Below the pieces are notes generated by a model that saw only the letters and a program-made list of their open reading frames with translations, did no database searches and was not told the DNA's origin. From Caulobacter sp. (lineage in GTDB: Bacteria; Pseudomonadota; Alphaproteobacteria; Caulobacterales; Caulobacteraceae): a DNA stretch of 64,000 bases. A program made the position numbers and the translations under genes. Below, in pieces: positions 24,293 through 34,891 of this stretch. Each line of letters starts with the position of its first letter. Positions within the stretch are counted from its first letter, which is position 1. The DNA lies in NCBI GenBank assembly GCA_028291055.1, contig JAQGIP010000027.1:24144-88143 (forward strand). Reading direction: 5' to 3'.

Positions 24293-26038
24293 GTGACACG
24301 GACTTTTCTGAAGACCTACGCCCTGGACGACTTCGCCGGCCGCAAGGCCAAGGAGTGCGACCTGGTCATGAAGGGCGGCGTCACCTCCGGTGTCGTCTAT
24401 CCCTACGCCCTGCTGGAACTGGCCCAGACCTACCGCTTCCGCTGCATCGGCGGGACGTCGGCCGGCGGCATCGCGGCGGCGTTCGCGGCGGCGGCGGAGT
24501 ATTCGCGCACCCTGCGCGGCGACCCGGGCGGCTTCCTGCGCATGCAGGCCCGCTGCGAGACCCTACCCGACATCCTGGGCAGCCTGTTCCAGCCCAGCCC
24601 GCGCTTCGCCGGCCTGATGCGCTTCCTCCTCAAGGCCCAGAAGGCGAGCGGGCCGGTGGCCATGGCCGGCCACGCCCTGGCCACCTTCTGGGGCGTGGTG
24701 GCGATCGGCGCGTTGCTCGGCGGCGGCCTGATGACCCTGGCCCGGGGCGGGTGGGCGGGCGCCGTCCTGGGCGCCGTGGTCGGCGCGGTGGCGGGGCTGC
24801 TGATCCGGGGCGCGCGGCTGATCTTCGTCGACATGCCGAAGCACGGGTTCGGCCTCTGCCCCGGCATCCGGCAGCGGGGCCACGATGGTCCGGCGCTGAC
24901 CGACTGGCTGCACGACTCCATCCAGGACATCGCCTTCGGGCCCGAAGGCCGCGACACGCCGCTGACCTTTGGCGACCTGGCCGGGCCGGACGCCGAGGCG
25001 CCGATCATCGACCTGAAGATGGTCACCACCAACCTGTCCATGAGCCGGCCCCACACCCTGCCTCGGCTGAAGCTGGTGGCCAGCTATGAGCGCGAGGCCT
25101 GGGCCGAACTGTTTCCCGCCATGGTGATGTCCCACCTCGATGCGGTCGTCCGGCGCACGCGCCACAAGGGTCAGCGCGGCGTGCCGAAGCCGGAGGACCT
25201 GCCCGTGGTCATCGCCGTGCGCATGAGCCTGAGCTTCCCCTTCCTGTTCCAGGCCGTGCCGATGTTCATCCGCGACCAGGAGACCGCCCGAATTAACGCC
25301 TCGCTGGGGGTCAAGACGCCGATCCATGCCGCCAAGGCCTGGTTCTCCGACGGCGGCATCAGCAGCAACTTCCCGATCCATCTGTTCGACGCCCTGCTGC
25401 CCCTGCGCCCGACTTTCGCGCTCAGCATCGACGACCTGCCGCGCGAGGCGCTGGCCTGGGAAACCGGCGGCGGCAAAAAGGGCGAGCGGGTACACTTCAC
25501 CCAGAAGGCCGGCGACGGGGTGGGCGTGCCCGTCAAGCCGATCACCAGTATGGGCGGCTTCGCCATGAGCCTGCTCAGCGCGGCCAAGGACTGGCAGGAC
25601 CAGCTCCTGGCTGGCATGGCGGGACAGCGCGAGCGGATCGCGCGGGTCTATCTGTCGCCCAAGGAAGGCGGCCTGAACCTGACCATGACCGGCGATACGT
25701 CGCGCGCCCTGATGGACTATGGCCGCCAGGTGGGGGCCGGGTTCGCCGAGGGCCGCATGGATTTCGACGAGCATCGCTGGCGGCGCACCCTGGTGCTCTA
25801 CAACCAGCTTCAGCAGATGATCCCGGTGGTCGAACGCACCTGGACCTCGGGCGCCTTCGGCGCCTGGCTGAAGGGCCACGCGCCCAAGAGCTATATGAAG
25901 GTCTCCCAAGCCGACCGTGAGGCGGTGCGCAAAAGCCTGGATGCCTTCGCGGCCCTTGGCGGGCGCTTCCAGCCGGTCATCGACCCGGAGAAGTTCCCCA
26001 AGCCGCCGGGGCGGCTGCGTATCACGCCCGACGTTTGA
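24293..26038 (+). CDS. Patatin-like phospholipase with an inserted membrane hairpin
   Basis: 581 residues from GTG 24293, which has AGGGGAC about 8 bases upstream; GTG 24269 is an alternative. The patatin dyad is present: nucleophile Ser56 in IGGTSAGG and Asp353 in WFSDGGISSN, with a glycine-rich oxyanion segment MKGGVTSG. Between them, residues 120-172 form two hydrophobic helices (GHALATFWGVVAIGALLGG and AGAVLGAVVGAVAGLLI) not seen in ordinary patatins, which should insert in the membrane. The C-terminal 200 residues are unrecognised. It probably hydrolyses acyl lipids at the inner membrane, downstream of two exported esterases. Confidence 0.85.
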   Translation: MTRTFLKTYALDDFAGRKAKECDLVMKGGVTSGVVYPYALLELAQTYRFRCIGGTSAGGIAAAFAAAAEYSRTLRGDPGGFLRMQARCETLPDILGSLFQPSPRFAGLMRFLLKAQKASGPVAMAGHALATFWGVVAIGALLGGGLMTLARGGWAGAVLGAVVGAVAGLLIRGARLIFVDMPKHGFGLCPGIRQRGHDGPALTDWLHDSIQDIAFGPEGRDTPLTFGDLAGPDAEAPIIDLKMVTTNLSMSRPHTLPRLKLVASYEREAWAELFPAMVMSHLDAVVRRTRHKGQRGVPKPEDLPVVIAVRMSLSFPFLFQAVPMFIRDQETARINASLGVKTPIHAAKAWFSDGGISSNFPIHLFDALLPLRPTFALSIDDLPREALAWETGGGKKGERVHFTQKAGDGVGVPVKPITSMGGFAMSLLSAAKDWQDQLLAGMAGQRERIARVYLSPKEGGLNLTMTGDTSRALMDYGRQVGAGFAEGRMDFDEHRWRRTLVLYNQLQQMIPVVERTWTSGAFGAWLKGHAPKSYMKVSQADREAVRKSLDAFAALGGRFQPVIDPEKFPKPPGRLRITPDV

Positions 26039-26222
26039 GCCTTGAGCCGACTAGTAGAGGCAAGCTCAGCAACTGGCGTTATTTAGATTCACCTTTCGCT
26101 CATTTTGGGTTATTGCCGGTATCCCAGCATAGAGCCATGTACACCTGACCTTAAGCTGGGCCATGGCATAGTCTTGGAGAACGCTGATCTCTGAATAGGC
26201 CCTGCCGACCGATGGCTTGCTG

Positions 26223-28496
26223 ATGGACCTGAACGACCCCATCGCGTCCCGCGTCCTGCGCTGGCGGTTTGAAGGCCTGGGCGCGCGGCTGGCCCAGGCG
26301 GTCCTGATCGGCGTGCTGTGCTGGCTTCAGACCCACGAGGCCATCGTCGGCCCCTGGCTGGCGCTGACCCTGAGCACCGCGGCGGTGGACGGAGTCCTGT
26401 CGCGCCGGCTGTTCGCCCGGCCCGATGACCGGCGGCTGTCGCGGCTGACCACGGCCGCGCGCACCGCTTCGGCCGCCTGCTATGCCTCCGTCTGCTTCAT
26501 CTTCCTGATGACGCCCTCGCCGATCGGTTTCGCGGCGGCGGTGTTCGTGGGCTGCGCCATCACCCTCAACAACGCCATGATGACCCGCGGCTCGCGCGTC
26601 TTTACGGCCACCCTGGTGGGCCCGGCCTGCCTGACCCTCATCGCCGTCCCGCTGGTGGGCTGCTTGCTGGGCCGGCCGCTCAGCCTCTCCGACGCGGCGC
26701 TGCTGACCATCGGCGGGGTGGCCTACGCCGTCTTCATCGTGCGCCTGGGGATCGCCCTCAACCGCGAAGGCGAGACGCTGCGCAAGGCCATGGACGAAGG
26801 CGCCCGGCACCGCGAACTGCTCGCCGCCGCCGGCGTCGAGGCCACCCGCGAACGCCGCCGCTGGAGCATGGTGTTCGACCAGAGCCCCCTGCCCCAGACC
26901 TGCTTCGACGCCTCGGCCCTGCACGACGCCCTGTCGGCCCAGGCCGACGCCAGCCTGACCCCCGACGCGGCCTTGCGGGCCTACTACGCCAACATGGCCG
27001 GCGTGCTGGGCAAGGTGGTCCTGAAGGAAGCCAACCAGGCGGCCCACGCCCTGTTCGGGGTGGACGACTTCGGCGGCGCCATCGCGCCTTCGCATTTCGG
27101 CAAGAACTATCTGGCCGGCATCACCGACGCCGTGGCCCACATCACCCCGGACGGCATCTTCCGCCCCTTCGAGGCCCAGATCGTGCGGCCGAACGGCGAG
27201 GTCACCGATGTGCGCGTGCACATCCGCACCCTGCCCGACGGCGACCGGCCCTGGAGCCACTGCCTGGCCACCTATGTGGACATGACCGAGGCCAAGGCGG
27301 CCGCGCGCGTCCAGGACGAGGCGGTGGCGGCGGCCGAGGCCTCCAATCGCGCCAAGAGCGACTTCCTGGCCATCATGAGCCACGAGATCCGCACGCCTCT
27401 GAACGGCGTGCTGGGCATGGCCCAGGCCATGGGCCAGGACAGACTTTCCAAGATCCAGGCCGGACGCATCACCGTCATCCGCCAGTCGGGCGAGGCGCTG
27501 CTGGCGATCCTCAACGACCTGTTGGACCTGTCGAAGATCGAGGCGGGCCGGCTCGACCTGGAAGAGGCCGACTTCGATCTCGAACAGACCGCCGCCGGGG
27601 CCCACGACGCCTTCGCGGCCCTGGCCCAGGCCAAGGGGCTGGCCTTCGACCTGAGCGTGGACGAGGCGGTGCGCGGCCGCTATCGGGGCGACGCCTTCCG
27701 TATCCGCCAGGTGCTGACCAACCTGATCTCCAACGCCGTGAAATTCACCCAGGCCGGCGCCGTGCGGGTGTCGGTGACGGCGGGGCCGAAGGGCCTGCGC
27801 CTGTCCATCTCCGACACCGGCATGGGCATCGCGGCCGACCGCGTCGGCAGCCTGTTCCACAAGTTCGTCCAGGCCGACACCTCCACCACGCGGCGGTTCG
27901 GCGGCACGGGCCTGGGCCTGGCCATCTCACGCGAGCTCTGCGAGGCCATGGGCGGCGACATCGCGGTGGAGAGCTGCGTCGGCCAGGGCAGCCTCTTCCT
28001 TGTGGACCTGCCGCTGGTCCGGCTGGGCGAGACGGCCGACGCCGCGCAGACCGTAGCGGCGCCTCATGAGGCCGACGGGGATGTCCGCCTGCCGGTCCGC
28101 GTGCTGGCGGCGGAAGACAATGCCGTCAACCAGCTGGTCCTGCGCACCCTGCTGCAGCAGTTCGGCATCGACCCGGTCATCGTCGGCAACGGCGCCGAGG
28201 CCGTCGCGGCCTGGGAGGCCGAGCCCTGGGACTTGGTGCTGATGGATATCCAGATGCCGGTGATGGACGGCCCCACGGCCTGCCACGCCATCCGCGCGCG
28301 CGAAGCCGCCACGGGCCGGGCGCGCACCCCGATCATCGCGCTGACCGCCAACGCCATGAGCCATCAGGTCGCCGACTATGCGCGGGCCGGCATGGACGGC
28401 GTGGTGGCCAAGCCCATCGAGATCGCCAGGCTGTATGAGGCGCTGGCCGGTGCGGGACAGCCAATGACCGACCTCGGACTGCGCGCCACGGGCTAA
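26223..28496 (+). CDS. Hybrid sensor histidine kinase with MASE-like membrane domain
   Basis: 757 residues from ATG 26223 (a TTG two codons earlier is possible). An N-terminal membrane domain with about six helices (residues 25-185) is followed by a PAS-like region, a HisKA dimerisation helix with MSHEIRTPLNGVLG, an ATPase domain (N box LTNLISNAVKFT, G1 DTGMGI, G2 GGTGLGLAI) and a C-terminal receiver with phospho-acceptor Asp in VLMDIQMPVMDG. The arrangement means phosphate passes His to Asp within the protein. The signal and output partner are unknown; there is no adjacent regulator gene. Confidence 0.9.
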   Translation: MDLNDPIASRVLRWRFEGLGARLAQAVLIGVLCWLQTHEAIVGPWLALTLSTAAVDGVLSRRLFARPDDRRLSRLTTAARTASAACYASVCFIFLMTPSPIGFAAAVFVGCAITLNNAMMTRGSRVFTATLVGPACLTLIAVPLVGCLLGRPLSLSDAALLTIGGVAYAVFIVRLGIALNREGETLRKAMDEGARHRELLAAAGVEATRERRRWSMVFDQSPLPQTCFDASALHDALSAQADASLTPDAALRAYYANMAGVLGKVVLKEANQAAHALFGVDDFGGAIAPSHFGKNYLAGITDAVAHITPDGIFRPFEAQIVRPNGEVTDVRVHIRTLPDGDRPWSHCLATYVDMTEAKAAARVQDEAVAAAEASNRAKSDFLAIMSHEIRTPLNGVLGMAQAMGQDRLSKIQAGRITVIRQSGEALLAILNDLLDLSKIEAGRLDLEEADFDLEQTAAGAHDAFAALAQAKGLAFDLSVDEAVRGRYRGDAFRIRQVLTNLISNAVKFTQAGAVRVSVTAGPKGLRLSISDTGMGIAADRVGSLFHKFVQADTSTTRRFGGTGLGLAISRELCEAMGGDIAVESCVGQGSLFLVDLPLVRLGETADAAQTVAAPHEADGDVRLPVRVLAAEDNAVNQLVLRTLLQQFGIDPVIVGNGAEAVAAWEAEPWDLVLMDIQMPVMDGPTACHAIRAREAATGRARTPIIALTANAMSHQVADYARAGMDGVVAKPIEIARLYEALAGAGQPMTDLGLRATG

Positions 28497-28607
28497 CGGC
28501 GGGCGCCCAGCCGGGGACCCGGGGACCCGCGCCGTTGCGCGATCCGGACTTTACGCGCGCGGCCGCGCGGAGCATGGGCTTGGGGCAAGCCAATCCCTGG
28601 AGGATCG

Positions 28608-29309
28608 ATGAGCGAGATCGCGGCCCTGGTGCTGTTTTCCGGCGGGCAGGACAGCGCCGCCTGCCTGGCCTGGGCGCTGGAGCGTTTCGACCGGGTCGAG
28701 ACCATCGGCTTCGACTATGGCCAGCGTCATCGGGTGGAGCTGGAGGTGCGCGCGCGCTTCCGCGAGGGGCTGACCGAACACTTCGCCGCCTGGGCCGCCA
28801 AGCTGGGCGAGGACCACCTGCTGGACCTGTCGGTGCTGGGCGCGATCAGCGACACCGCCCTGACCGCCGAGGCGGAGATCGCCTTCAGCGACACCGGCCT
28901 GCCCAACACCTTCGTGCCGGGACGCAACCTGCTGTTCCTGACCTTCGCCGGCGCCGTGGCCTATCGGCGGGGGATCAAGCATCTGGTGACCGGCGTCTGC
29001 GAGACCGACTATTCCGGCTATCCCGACTGCCGCGACGACACCATCAAGGCCCTGCAGGTGGCGTTGAACCTGGGCACCGAGAGCCGCTTCGTCATCGACA
29101 CGCCGCTGATGTGGATCGACAAGGCCGCCACCTGGGCGATGACCCGGGACCTGGGCGGCGAGGCCCTGGTCGAACTGGTGATCGAGGACACCCACAGCTG
29201 CTACATGGGCGACCGGACCCGACGTCACCCCTGGGGTTATGGTTGCGGCGCCTGCCCCGCCTGCGCGCTCCGGGCGTCGGGATTCGAGCGCTGGATGGCA
29301 GCTGGCTGA
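28608..29309 (+). CDS. queC: 7-cyano-7-deazaguanine synthase
   Basis: 233 residues. QueC converts 7-carboxy-7-deazaguanine to preQ0 with ATP and ammonia, in the queuosine tRNA-modification pathway. The PP-loop [17 protein letters not shown] is at the N-terminus, [13 protein letters not shown] is the second conserved block and [13 protein letters not shown] the third. The zinc-binding cysteines are in CYMGDR and [10 protein letters not shown]. No other que genes are in the window. Confidence 0.95.
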   Translation: MSEIAALVLFSGGQDSAACLAWALERFDRVETIGFDYGQRHRVELEVRARFREGLTEHFAAWAAKLGEDHLLDLSVLGAISDTALTAEAEIAFSDTGLPNTFVPGRNLLFLTFAGAVAYRRGIKHLVTGVCETDYSGYPDCRDDTIKALQVALNLGTESRFVIDTPLMWIDKAATWAMTRDLGGEALVELVIEDTHSCYMGDRTRRHPWGYGCGACPACALRASGFERWMAAG

Positions 29310-29495
29310 ACAACGCTCAACGAGCCTTGATCTCTCGGGTCGATAGCGAAATCCTGCGGCGAGGCCGGCCATTTTGTCGCAGCTGAGGATTTCGGACGAA
29401 CACGCTCGACGAATTAACCGCTTCTTCAGTCACGCTTGGGCATGCCGGTATCGGTTTTCGGGCGCCCCGAAACCCCAGGCTACGAAGGACACGGC

Positions 29496-31307
29496 ATGTC
29501 GCTGAACGATCTGAGCGTCTCGCGGAAACTGACCCTGGGCTTCGCCTGCGTGGTCTCCGTCGTGCTGGCCATGGGGCTGTCGGTGTTCCTGACCCTGAAC
29601 GCCATCCACGCCGCCGCCAACGACAACACCGAGAGCCGCACCCAATTGGCCGCCGCCAACGCGGTGATGACCGCCCTGGTTGACCAGCAGAGTTCGGCGC
29701 GAGGCTATGTCTCCAGCGGCGCCGCCGAGTTCGCCGATGGGTTCAAGAGGTACGGCTCAAACTACCAGTCCGCCGTGGCCGACCTCGACAAGCTCTCCGA
29801 CACCCCCCCTGAGCAGGAACGCCTGGACGCCTTGAAGGCCGCCGCGGCCAAGGCCCAGGCCGAGATGCAGGGCCAATTCGACGCCCGCAATGATCCGACC
29901 AAGGTCGCCGAGGTCCAGGCCAACATCTCCACCACCGGCCGCCTCACCGACACGCGCCAGGCCGTCAAGGCCATCGTCGACACCGAGCAGGCCCAGTTGC
30001 AGCACCGCGAGGCCGAACAGGTCGGCGCCTTCCGCTCCGCCAGCCTGGTGCTGGGCTTGGGCAGCGCCGGCTGCGTCATCCTGGCCATGCTGGTGGGCTG
30101 GACGCTGACGCGCGGCATCGCCCGGCCGGTGTCGGTCATGACCGCGGCCATGACCCGTCTCGCGGGCGGGGACAACGATGTCTCCATTCCTGCCCTGGGC
30201 CGCAAGGACGAGGTCGGCCGCATGGCTGGGGCTGTGCAGGTGTTCAAGACCGCCGCCATCCAGAAGACCGCTCTCGAGCAGGAGGCCACGACCCAGCGTC
30301 AGGCCGCCGAGGCCGCCCGCCACGCCGCCGAGGCCGAGCGGGCCGAGACCACCGCCCAGCAGGGCCGCGTCGTCGCCGACCTGGCGACCGGCCTGGAGCG
30401 GCTGTCGTCGGGGGTGCTGACCTTCCGGCTGCGCGACGCCTTCGACCCGGCCTATGAGAAGCTGCGCGCCGACTTCAACGCCGCCATGGAACGGCTGCAG
30501 CAGACCATGACCGTGGTCACCGGCAACACCGCCGGCATTCACGCCGGCACCAATGAGATCAGCGCCGCCTCCGACGACCTGTCGCGCCGCACCGAGCAGC
30601 AGGCGGCGTCGCTGGAGGAAACCGCCGCCGCGCTGGACGAGATCACCGCCACCGTGCGGCGCACCGCCGAGGGCGCCGGCCAGGCCCGCGACGCCGTCGC
30701 CGCCGCCAAGGCCGACGCCGAACATTCCAGCAAGGTCGTCACCGAGGCTGTCGCCGCCATGGGCGAGATCGAGCAGTCCGCCGGCCAGATCGGCCAGATC
30801 ATCGGCGTCATCGACGAGATCGCCTTCCAGACCAACCTGCTGGCCCTCAACGCCGGGGTCGAGGCCGCCCGCGCGGGCGACGCCGGCCGCGGCTTCGCCG
30901 TGGTCGCTTCCGAAGTGCGGGCCCTGGCCCAGCGCTCCGCCGACGCCGCCAAACAGATCAAGGCCCTGATCTCGGCCAGCTCCCTGCAGGTGTCGCATGG
31001 CGTGGCCCGGGTCGGCGAAACCGGCCAGGCCCTGCAGCGGATCGCCGCCCAGGTCGCCCAGCTGAACGACGTGATCGCCGAGATCGCCGCCTCCGCCCAG
31101 GAACAGGCGACGGGCCTCGCCCAGGTCAATATCGCCGTCAACCAGATGGACCAGGCGACCCAGCAGAACGCCGCCATGGTCGAGGAATCCACCGCCGCCA
31201 GCCGCGCGCTGGCCCACGAGGCGCAGGGGCTGTCCGACCTGATCGGCCAGTTCCAGGTGGGCGCCCAGGCCGCGCCGGCCCGTGGCGCCGGACGTCGCGC
31301 GGCCTAA
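29496..31307 (+). CDS. Methyl-accepting chemotaxis protein
   Basis: 603 residues from ATG 29496 ([16 protein letters not shown]), with AAGGAC before it. The helices at about 15-35 and 190-210 bracket a ~150-residue periplasmic CHASE3-like four-helix sensor ([20 protein letters not shown]). A HAMP domain follows ([20 protein letters not shown]). The signalling hairpin tip reads [20 protein letters not shown], conserved for CheA/CheW binding. No C-terminal NWETF-type CheR-tethering peptide is present. It stands alone, so it would join receptor arrays encoded elsewhere. Confidence 0.93.
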   Translation: MSLNDLSVSRKLTLGFACVVSVVLAMGLSVFLTLNAIHAAANDNTESRTQLAAANAVMTALVDQQSSARGYVSSGAAEFADGFKRYGSNYQSAVADLDKLSDTPPEQERLDALKAAAAKAQAEMQGQFDARNDPTKVAEVQANISTTGRLTDTRQAVKAIVDTEQAQLQHREAEQVGAFRSASLVLGLGSAGCVILAMLVGWTLTRGIARPVSVMTAAMTRLAGGDNDVSIPALGRKDEVGRMAGAVQVFKTAAIQKTALEQEATTQRQAAEAARHAAEAERAETTAQQGRVVADLATGLERLSSGVLTFRLRDAFDPAYEKLRADFNAAMERLQQTMTVVTGNTAGIHAGTNEISAASDDLSRRTEQQAASLEETAAALDEITATVRRTAEGAGQARDAVAAAKADAEHSSKVVTEAVAAMGEIEQSAGQIGQIIGVIDEIAFQTNLLALNAGVEAARAGDAGRGFAVVASEVRALAQRSADAAKQIKALISASSLQVSHGVARVGETGQALQRIAAQVAQLNDVIAEIAASAQEQATGLAQVNIAVNQMDQATQQNAAMVEESTAASRALAHEAQGLSDLIGQFQVGAQAAPARGAGRRAA

Positions 31308-31383
31308 GCCGCCCCGCCCCTTCGCCGGCTGTGTTTAAGCCGGCGGGCGCCTATATTCGCAGCCTCAGTCTGGAGGATCGGCG

Positions 31384-32637
31384 ATGGGTGATGTGTTCCT
31401 GGTTCCGGGGGTCCGCACCCCCTTCATCAAGGCCGGTGGGGCCTTCGCGCCCCTGAACGCCCTGGCGCTGTCCACCCCCGTGGCCCAGGCCATGGCGGCC
31501 CGGGCGCGGCCGGACTTTCTGGTCTGGGGCCAGGTGATCCCCGACCCGTCGGTCTCCAACATCGCCCGCGAGCTGGTCTATGAGGCGGGGCTGGACCCCA
31601 CCATCCCGGCCTTCTCCACCGTGCTGGCCTGCTCCTCCAGCTTCATGGCCATGATCGAGGCCTCCGGCATGATCGGCCGAGGCGGGACGCACCTGGCCCT
31701 GGTCGGCGGGGTGGAGACCATGAGCCACGTGCCCATCGCCCTGACGCAGGCGGTCTCCGACAAGGTCATCGGCGCCTTCGCCAAGGACCCCGGCGCGGCC
31801 CTGGCCCTGATGGCGGCGCTGACGCCCGGCGACTTCAATCTGCCGATCCACGGCTGGACCAACAAGCAGTCGGGCCGCAGCCAGGGCGAGCATACCGAAG
31901 ACACCGCCAAGCTCTATGACATCAGCCGGCAAGCGCAGGACCAGCGCGCCTTCGCCAGCCACCAGGGCGCGATCTCCGGGCAGGACACCGGCTTCTTCGC
32001 CGACCTGATCCTCCCCGTCGCCGACGTCGATCACGACACCATCCCGCGCCGCGACAGCACGCTGGAGAAGCTGGCGACCCTGCCTCCCGCCTTCGACCGC
32101 ACCAGCGGCAAGGGCACGCTGACCGCCGGCAACTCCTCGCCGCTGACCGACGGCGCGGCCAGCCTCTGGGTCGGCGACGCCGAGGGCGTGGCGCGGCTGG
32201 GCGTCACCCCGGCGGTCAAGCTCGTCGACTTCGAGATCGCGGCCATGCACTACGCCGAGGAGGGCATCCTGATGGCTCCGGCCCGCGCCATCCCGCGCCT
32301 GCTGGCCCGCCATGGCCTGACCTTCGCCGACATTGCGCTATGGGAAATCCACGAGGCCTTCGCGGCCCAGGTGCTGGCCAACGTCAAGGCCGCCTCCGAC
32401 CCCGTCTATCGCCGCACCAAGGCCGGCGTCGACGCCGACCTGGGTGAGTTCCCGTGGGAGCGGGTCAACCCGCACGGAGGCTCGCTGGCCATCGGCCATC
32501 CCTTCGCGGCCACCGGCGCGCGCATCCTCAGCCAGGCGGCCAAGGAATTGACGGATATGGCCAAGGGCAGCCGCGCCATCGTCTCGGTCTGCGCGGACGG
32601 CGGCGAGGGGACCGTGGCGCTGCTGGAGCGCATCTAG
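31384..32637 (+). CDS. Acetyl-CoA acetyltransferase / 3-ketoacyl-CoA thiolase
   Basis: 417 residues of the thiolase family. Nucleophile Cys is in TVLACSSSFMAM; the other lobe has EIHEAFAAQVLANV with the active His-Glu-Ala-Phe-Ala, NPHGGSLAIGHPFAATGAR and the final catalytic Cys in SVCADGGEG (usually CxGGGxG). The fold and length resemble FadI-type thiolases of beta-oxidation, which cleave 3-ketoacyl-CoA, although biosynthetic direction cannot be excluded. Start ATG 31384 has GGAGGATC directly upstream. Confidence 0.9.
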   Translation: MGDVFLVPGVRTPFIKAGGAFAPLNALALSTPVAQAMAARARPDFLVWGQVIPDPSVSNIARELVYEAGLDPTIPAFSTVLACSSSFMAMIEASGMIGRGGTHLALVGGVETMSHVPIALTQAVSDKVIGAFAKDPGAALALMAALTPGDFNLPIHGWTNKQSGRSQGEHTEDTAKLYDISRQAQDQRAFASHQGAISGQDTGFFADLILPVADVDHDTIPRRDSTLEKLATLPPAFDRTSGKGTLTAGNSSPLTDGAASLWVGDAEGVARLGVTPAVKLVDFEIAAMHYAEEGILMAPARAIPRLLARHGLTFADIALWEIHEAFAAQVLANVKAASDPVYRRTKAGVDADLGEFPWERVNPHGGSLAIGHPFAATGARILSQAAKELTDMAKGSRAIVSVCADGGEGTVALLERI

Positions 32638-32709
32638 CCTGCCTTAACGTGACCTTCAGCCGAGCACGGCACACTGCGCGCCAAAAGACCCATGGGGACA
32701 GGGGAACGA

Positions 32710-34875
32710 ATGCGCAGGCTTCTCGACGAGGGGCTAGACGAGCTGGCGGCCGGCGCCCACGAGGGTCTGCCGATCCGCGTCGTCGTGGGGTTGGGTGTTT
32801 GCGGCGCGGCGCTGCTGCTGCTGTCGGCGCCCGTGGTGGCGCTCTGGGCCGCAACCTTCCTGGTCGGCGAGGCCTGGGGCTGGATCTCCACCCGCGCGCA
32901 ATATCTCCACGCCAAGGGCCGCGGCGCCCCCGTCACCAATCTCCAGCGGCTCAACCAGTTCGCCGACCTGGTGTTCTGCTCGGCCGTCTGGTTTGCGCTG
33001 GGTTTCCTGTTCTGGACCACCGGCCGGGTCGAGGGCGTGATCTGCGCGGTCACCATCTGGCTCAGCCTCATGGCCTTCGGCCAGACCTACTCCTTCCAAT
33101 CCCCGGTCGGCTATCTGGTCAGCGGCGGCATGCCCGCCGCCGGCATGCTGGCCACCGCCGTCTTCGCGCCCCATCCCCCCGGCATGCAGATGGCGCCCAT
33201 CTACGCCCTGCTGGCCCTGGCGGTGTTCTTCGCTGTCGCGGGGGTCAATGAGACCCTGGCCGCCCGCAAGCGCTTCCGGGCCGCTCAGGGGTCGTTGCGC
33301 GCCAGCGAGTTCGATTACCGGATGCTGGCCGACAACGGCGCCGACGTCGTCTCCCGCCGCAGCGCCGACGGCCGGCGGCTCTATATCTCGCCGTCCATCG
33401 AGCGGGTGCTGGGCATCACCCCCGAGGAGCTGCTCAACGACAATGCAGCGAGCTATGTCCACCCCGACGACATGGGCGTGTTCCGCGCCGCCCTGGAACG
33501 GCTGGAGGCCGGCGACCTCGGCCAGACGGTCGACTACCGCTGCATCCACCGCAACGGCTCGATCGTCTGGGCCGAGACGAGCTTCTCGCGCGTCACCGAC
33601 GGCACGGACGACATTGTCTCCATCTCGCGCGACATCACTCAGCGCAAACAGCTGGAACTGGAACTGATGGAGTCGGCCATCCAGGCCGAGGCGGCGGCCG
33701 CCGCCAAGGCCGACTTCCTGGCCAACATGACCCATGAGCTGCGCACGCCGCTGACGGCCATCATCGGCTTCTCAGACGTGCTGCGGCGCAAGGGCGAGCT
33801 GGCCGGCTCCGACGCCCGCTATGTGGGCCTGATCCATGACGCCAGCGCCACCCTGCTCAGCGTGGTCAACAGCGTGCTCGACTTCTCCAAGCTGGAGGCC
33901 GGCGGCTTCGATCCCGACGCCTCGCCCTTCCGCGCTCAGGCCATGGCCCGCTCGATGACCGCCCTGGTCGACGACCAGGCCCGCGCCAAGGGCCTGACCT
34001 TCGACCTGAAGACCGACGGCGCGGACGACCTGCTGCTGGGGGATGCCCCGCGCCTGGGCCAGGTGCTGCTGAACTTCCTCTCCAACGCCATAAAATTCAC
34101 CCAGTCCGGCGGGGTCGAGGTCCGGGTGAGCCAGTCCGGCGAGGGCCCGATCCGGCGCCTTCGCGTGGAGGTGCGAGACAGCGGCATCGGCATCCCGGAG
34201 GCGGACGTGGGCTTGGTGTTCGGCCGCTTCACCCAGGCGGATGCGTCGGTGTCGCGCCGCTTCGGCGGCACGGGCCTGGGCCTGGCCATCGCCAAGCGGG
34301 TGATCGAGCATATGGGCGGCGCGATCGGGGCCGACAGCCGGCCCGGCCAGGGCTCAACCTTCTGGTTCGAACTCGATCTGCCTGTGGCCGGCGCGGCCGC
34401 CGCGCCCCACGAGCAGGTCATGACCGCCGCCGAGACCGACGACGACGGCCGCCCCCCGCGGCTGCTGGTGGTGGAGGACAACCCGGTGAACCGCGAACTG
34501 CTCGGCGTGCTGCTGGGGGTGACCGGGGCCGACATCCACATGGCCGTCAACGGCGTGGAGGCCATCGAGATGATGCAGGCCATGCGCTACGACCTGGTGC
34601 TGATGGACGTCCAGATGCCGGTGATGGACGGCCTGACCGCCACCGCCCGCATCCGCGCCTTCGCCGACCGCGACGCCGCCGCCACCCCCATCGTGGCCAT
34701 GACCGCCAACGTGCTGCCCGAGCAGGTGGAGCGTTGCCGCGCGGCGGGCATGAACGACCACATCGGCAAGCCCATCGACCCCGCCCGTCTGTTCGGCGCC
34801 ATCGCCAGATGGACGGCGCCGCGCGACGATGATGAGGGGCACGACCTCGCCAAAACGGATCGCGCCGCCGGCTGA
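32710..34875 (+). CDS. Hybrid sensor histidine kinase with PAS domain
   Basis: 721 residues from ATG 32710, chosen because AGGGGA lies 4 bases before it; ATG 32692 would add six residues. About five or six N-terminal membrane helices are followed by a PAS domain (YRMLADNGADVVSRRSADGR through VWAETSFSRV), HisKA (NMTHELRTPLTAIIGFSD), ATPase (FLSNAIKFT, DSGIGIPE, GGTGLGLAI) and a receiver with Asp in LVLMDVQMPVMDGLT. It shares the domain order of the kinase at 26223 but has a clear PAS domain. It is separated from the thiolase by 72 bases and may be its own unit. Confidence 0.9.
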   Translation: MRRLLDEGLDELAAGAHEGLPIRVVVGLGVCGAALLLLSAPVVALWAATFLVGEAWGWISTRAQYLHAKGRGAPVTNLQRLNQFADLVFCSAVWFALGFLFWTTGRVEGVICAVTIWLSLMAFGQTYSFQSPVGYLVSGGMPAAGMLATAVFAPHPPGMQMAPIYALLALAVFFAVAGVNETLAARKRFRAAQGSLRASEFDYRMLADNGADVVSRRSADGRRLYISPSIERVLGITPEELLNDNAASYVHPDDMGVFRAALERLEAGDLGQTVDYRCIHRNGSIVWAETSFSRVTDGTDDIVSISRDITQRKQLELELMESAIQAEAAAAAKADFLANMTHELRTPLTAIIGFSDVLRRKGELAGSDARYVGLIHDASATLLSVVNSVLDFSKLEAGGFDPDASPFRAQAMARSMTALVDDQARAKGLTFDLKTDGADDLLLGDAPRLGQVLLNFLSNAIKFTQSGGVEVRVSQSGEGPIRRLRVEVRDSGIGIPEADVGLVFGRFTQADASVSRRFGGTGLGLAIAKRVIEHMGGAIGADSRPGQGSTFWFELDLPVAGAAAAPHEQVMTAAETDDDGRPPRLLVVEDNPVNRELLGVLLGVTGADIHMAVNGVEAIEMMQAMRYDLVLMDVQMPVMDGLTATARIRAFADRDAAATPIVAMTANVLPEQVERCRAAGMNDHIGKPIDPARLFGAIARWTAPRDDDEGHDLAKTDRAAG

Positions 34876-34891
34876 TCCGCCGCCTTAGACC

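Noticed and set aside
30820..30880. Ala-to-Gly change in the MCP tip ([12 protein letters not shown])
   Set aside because: This variant is common in alphaproteobacterial chemoreceptors and is not a sign of altered function.
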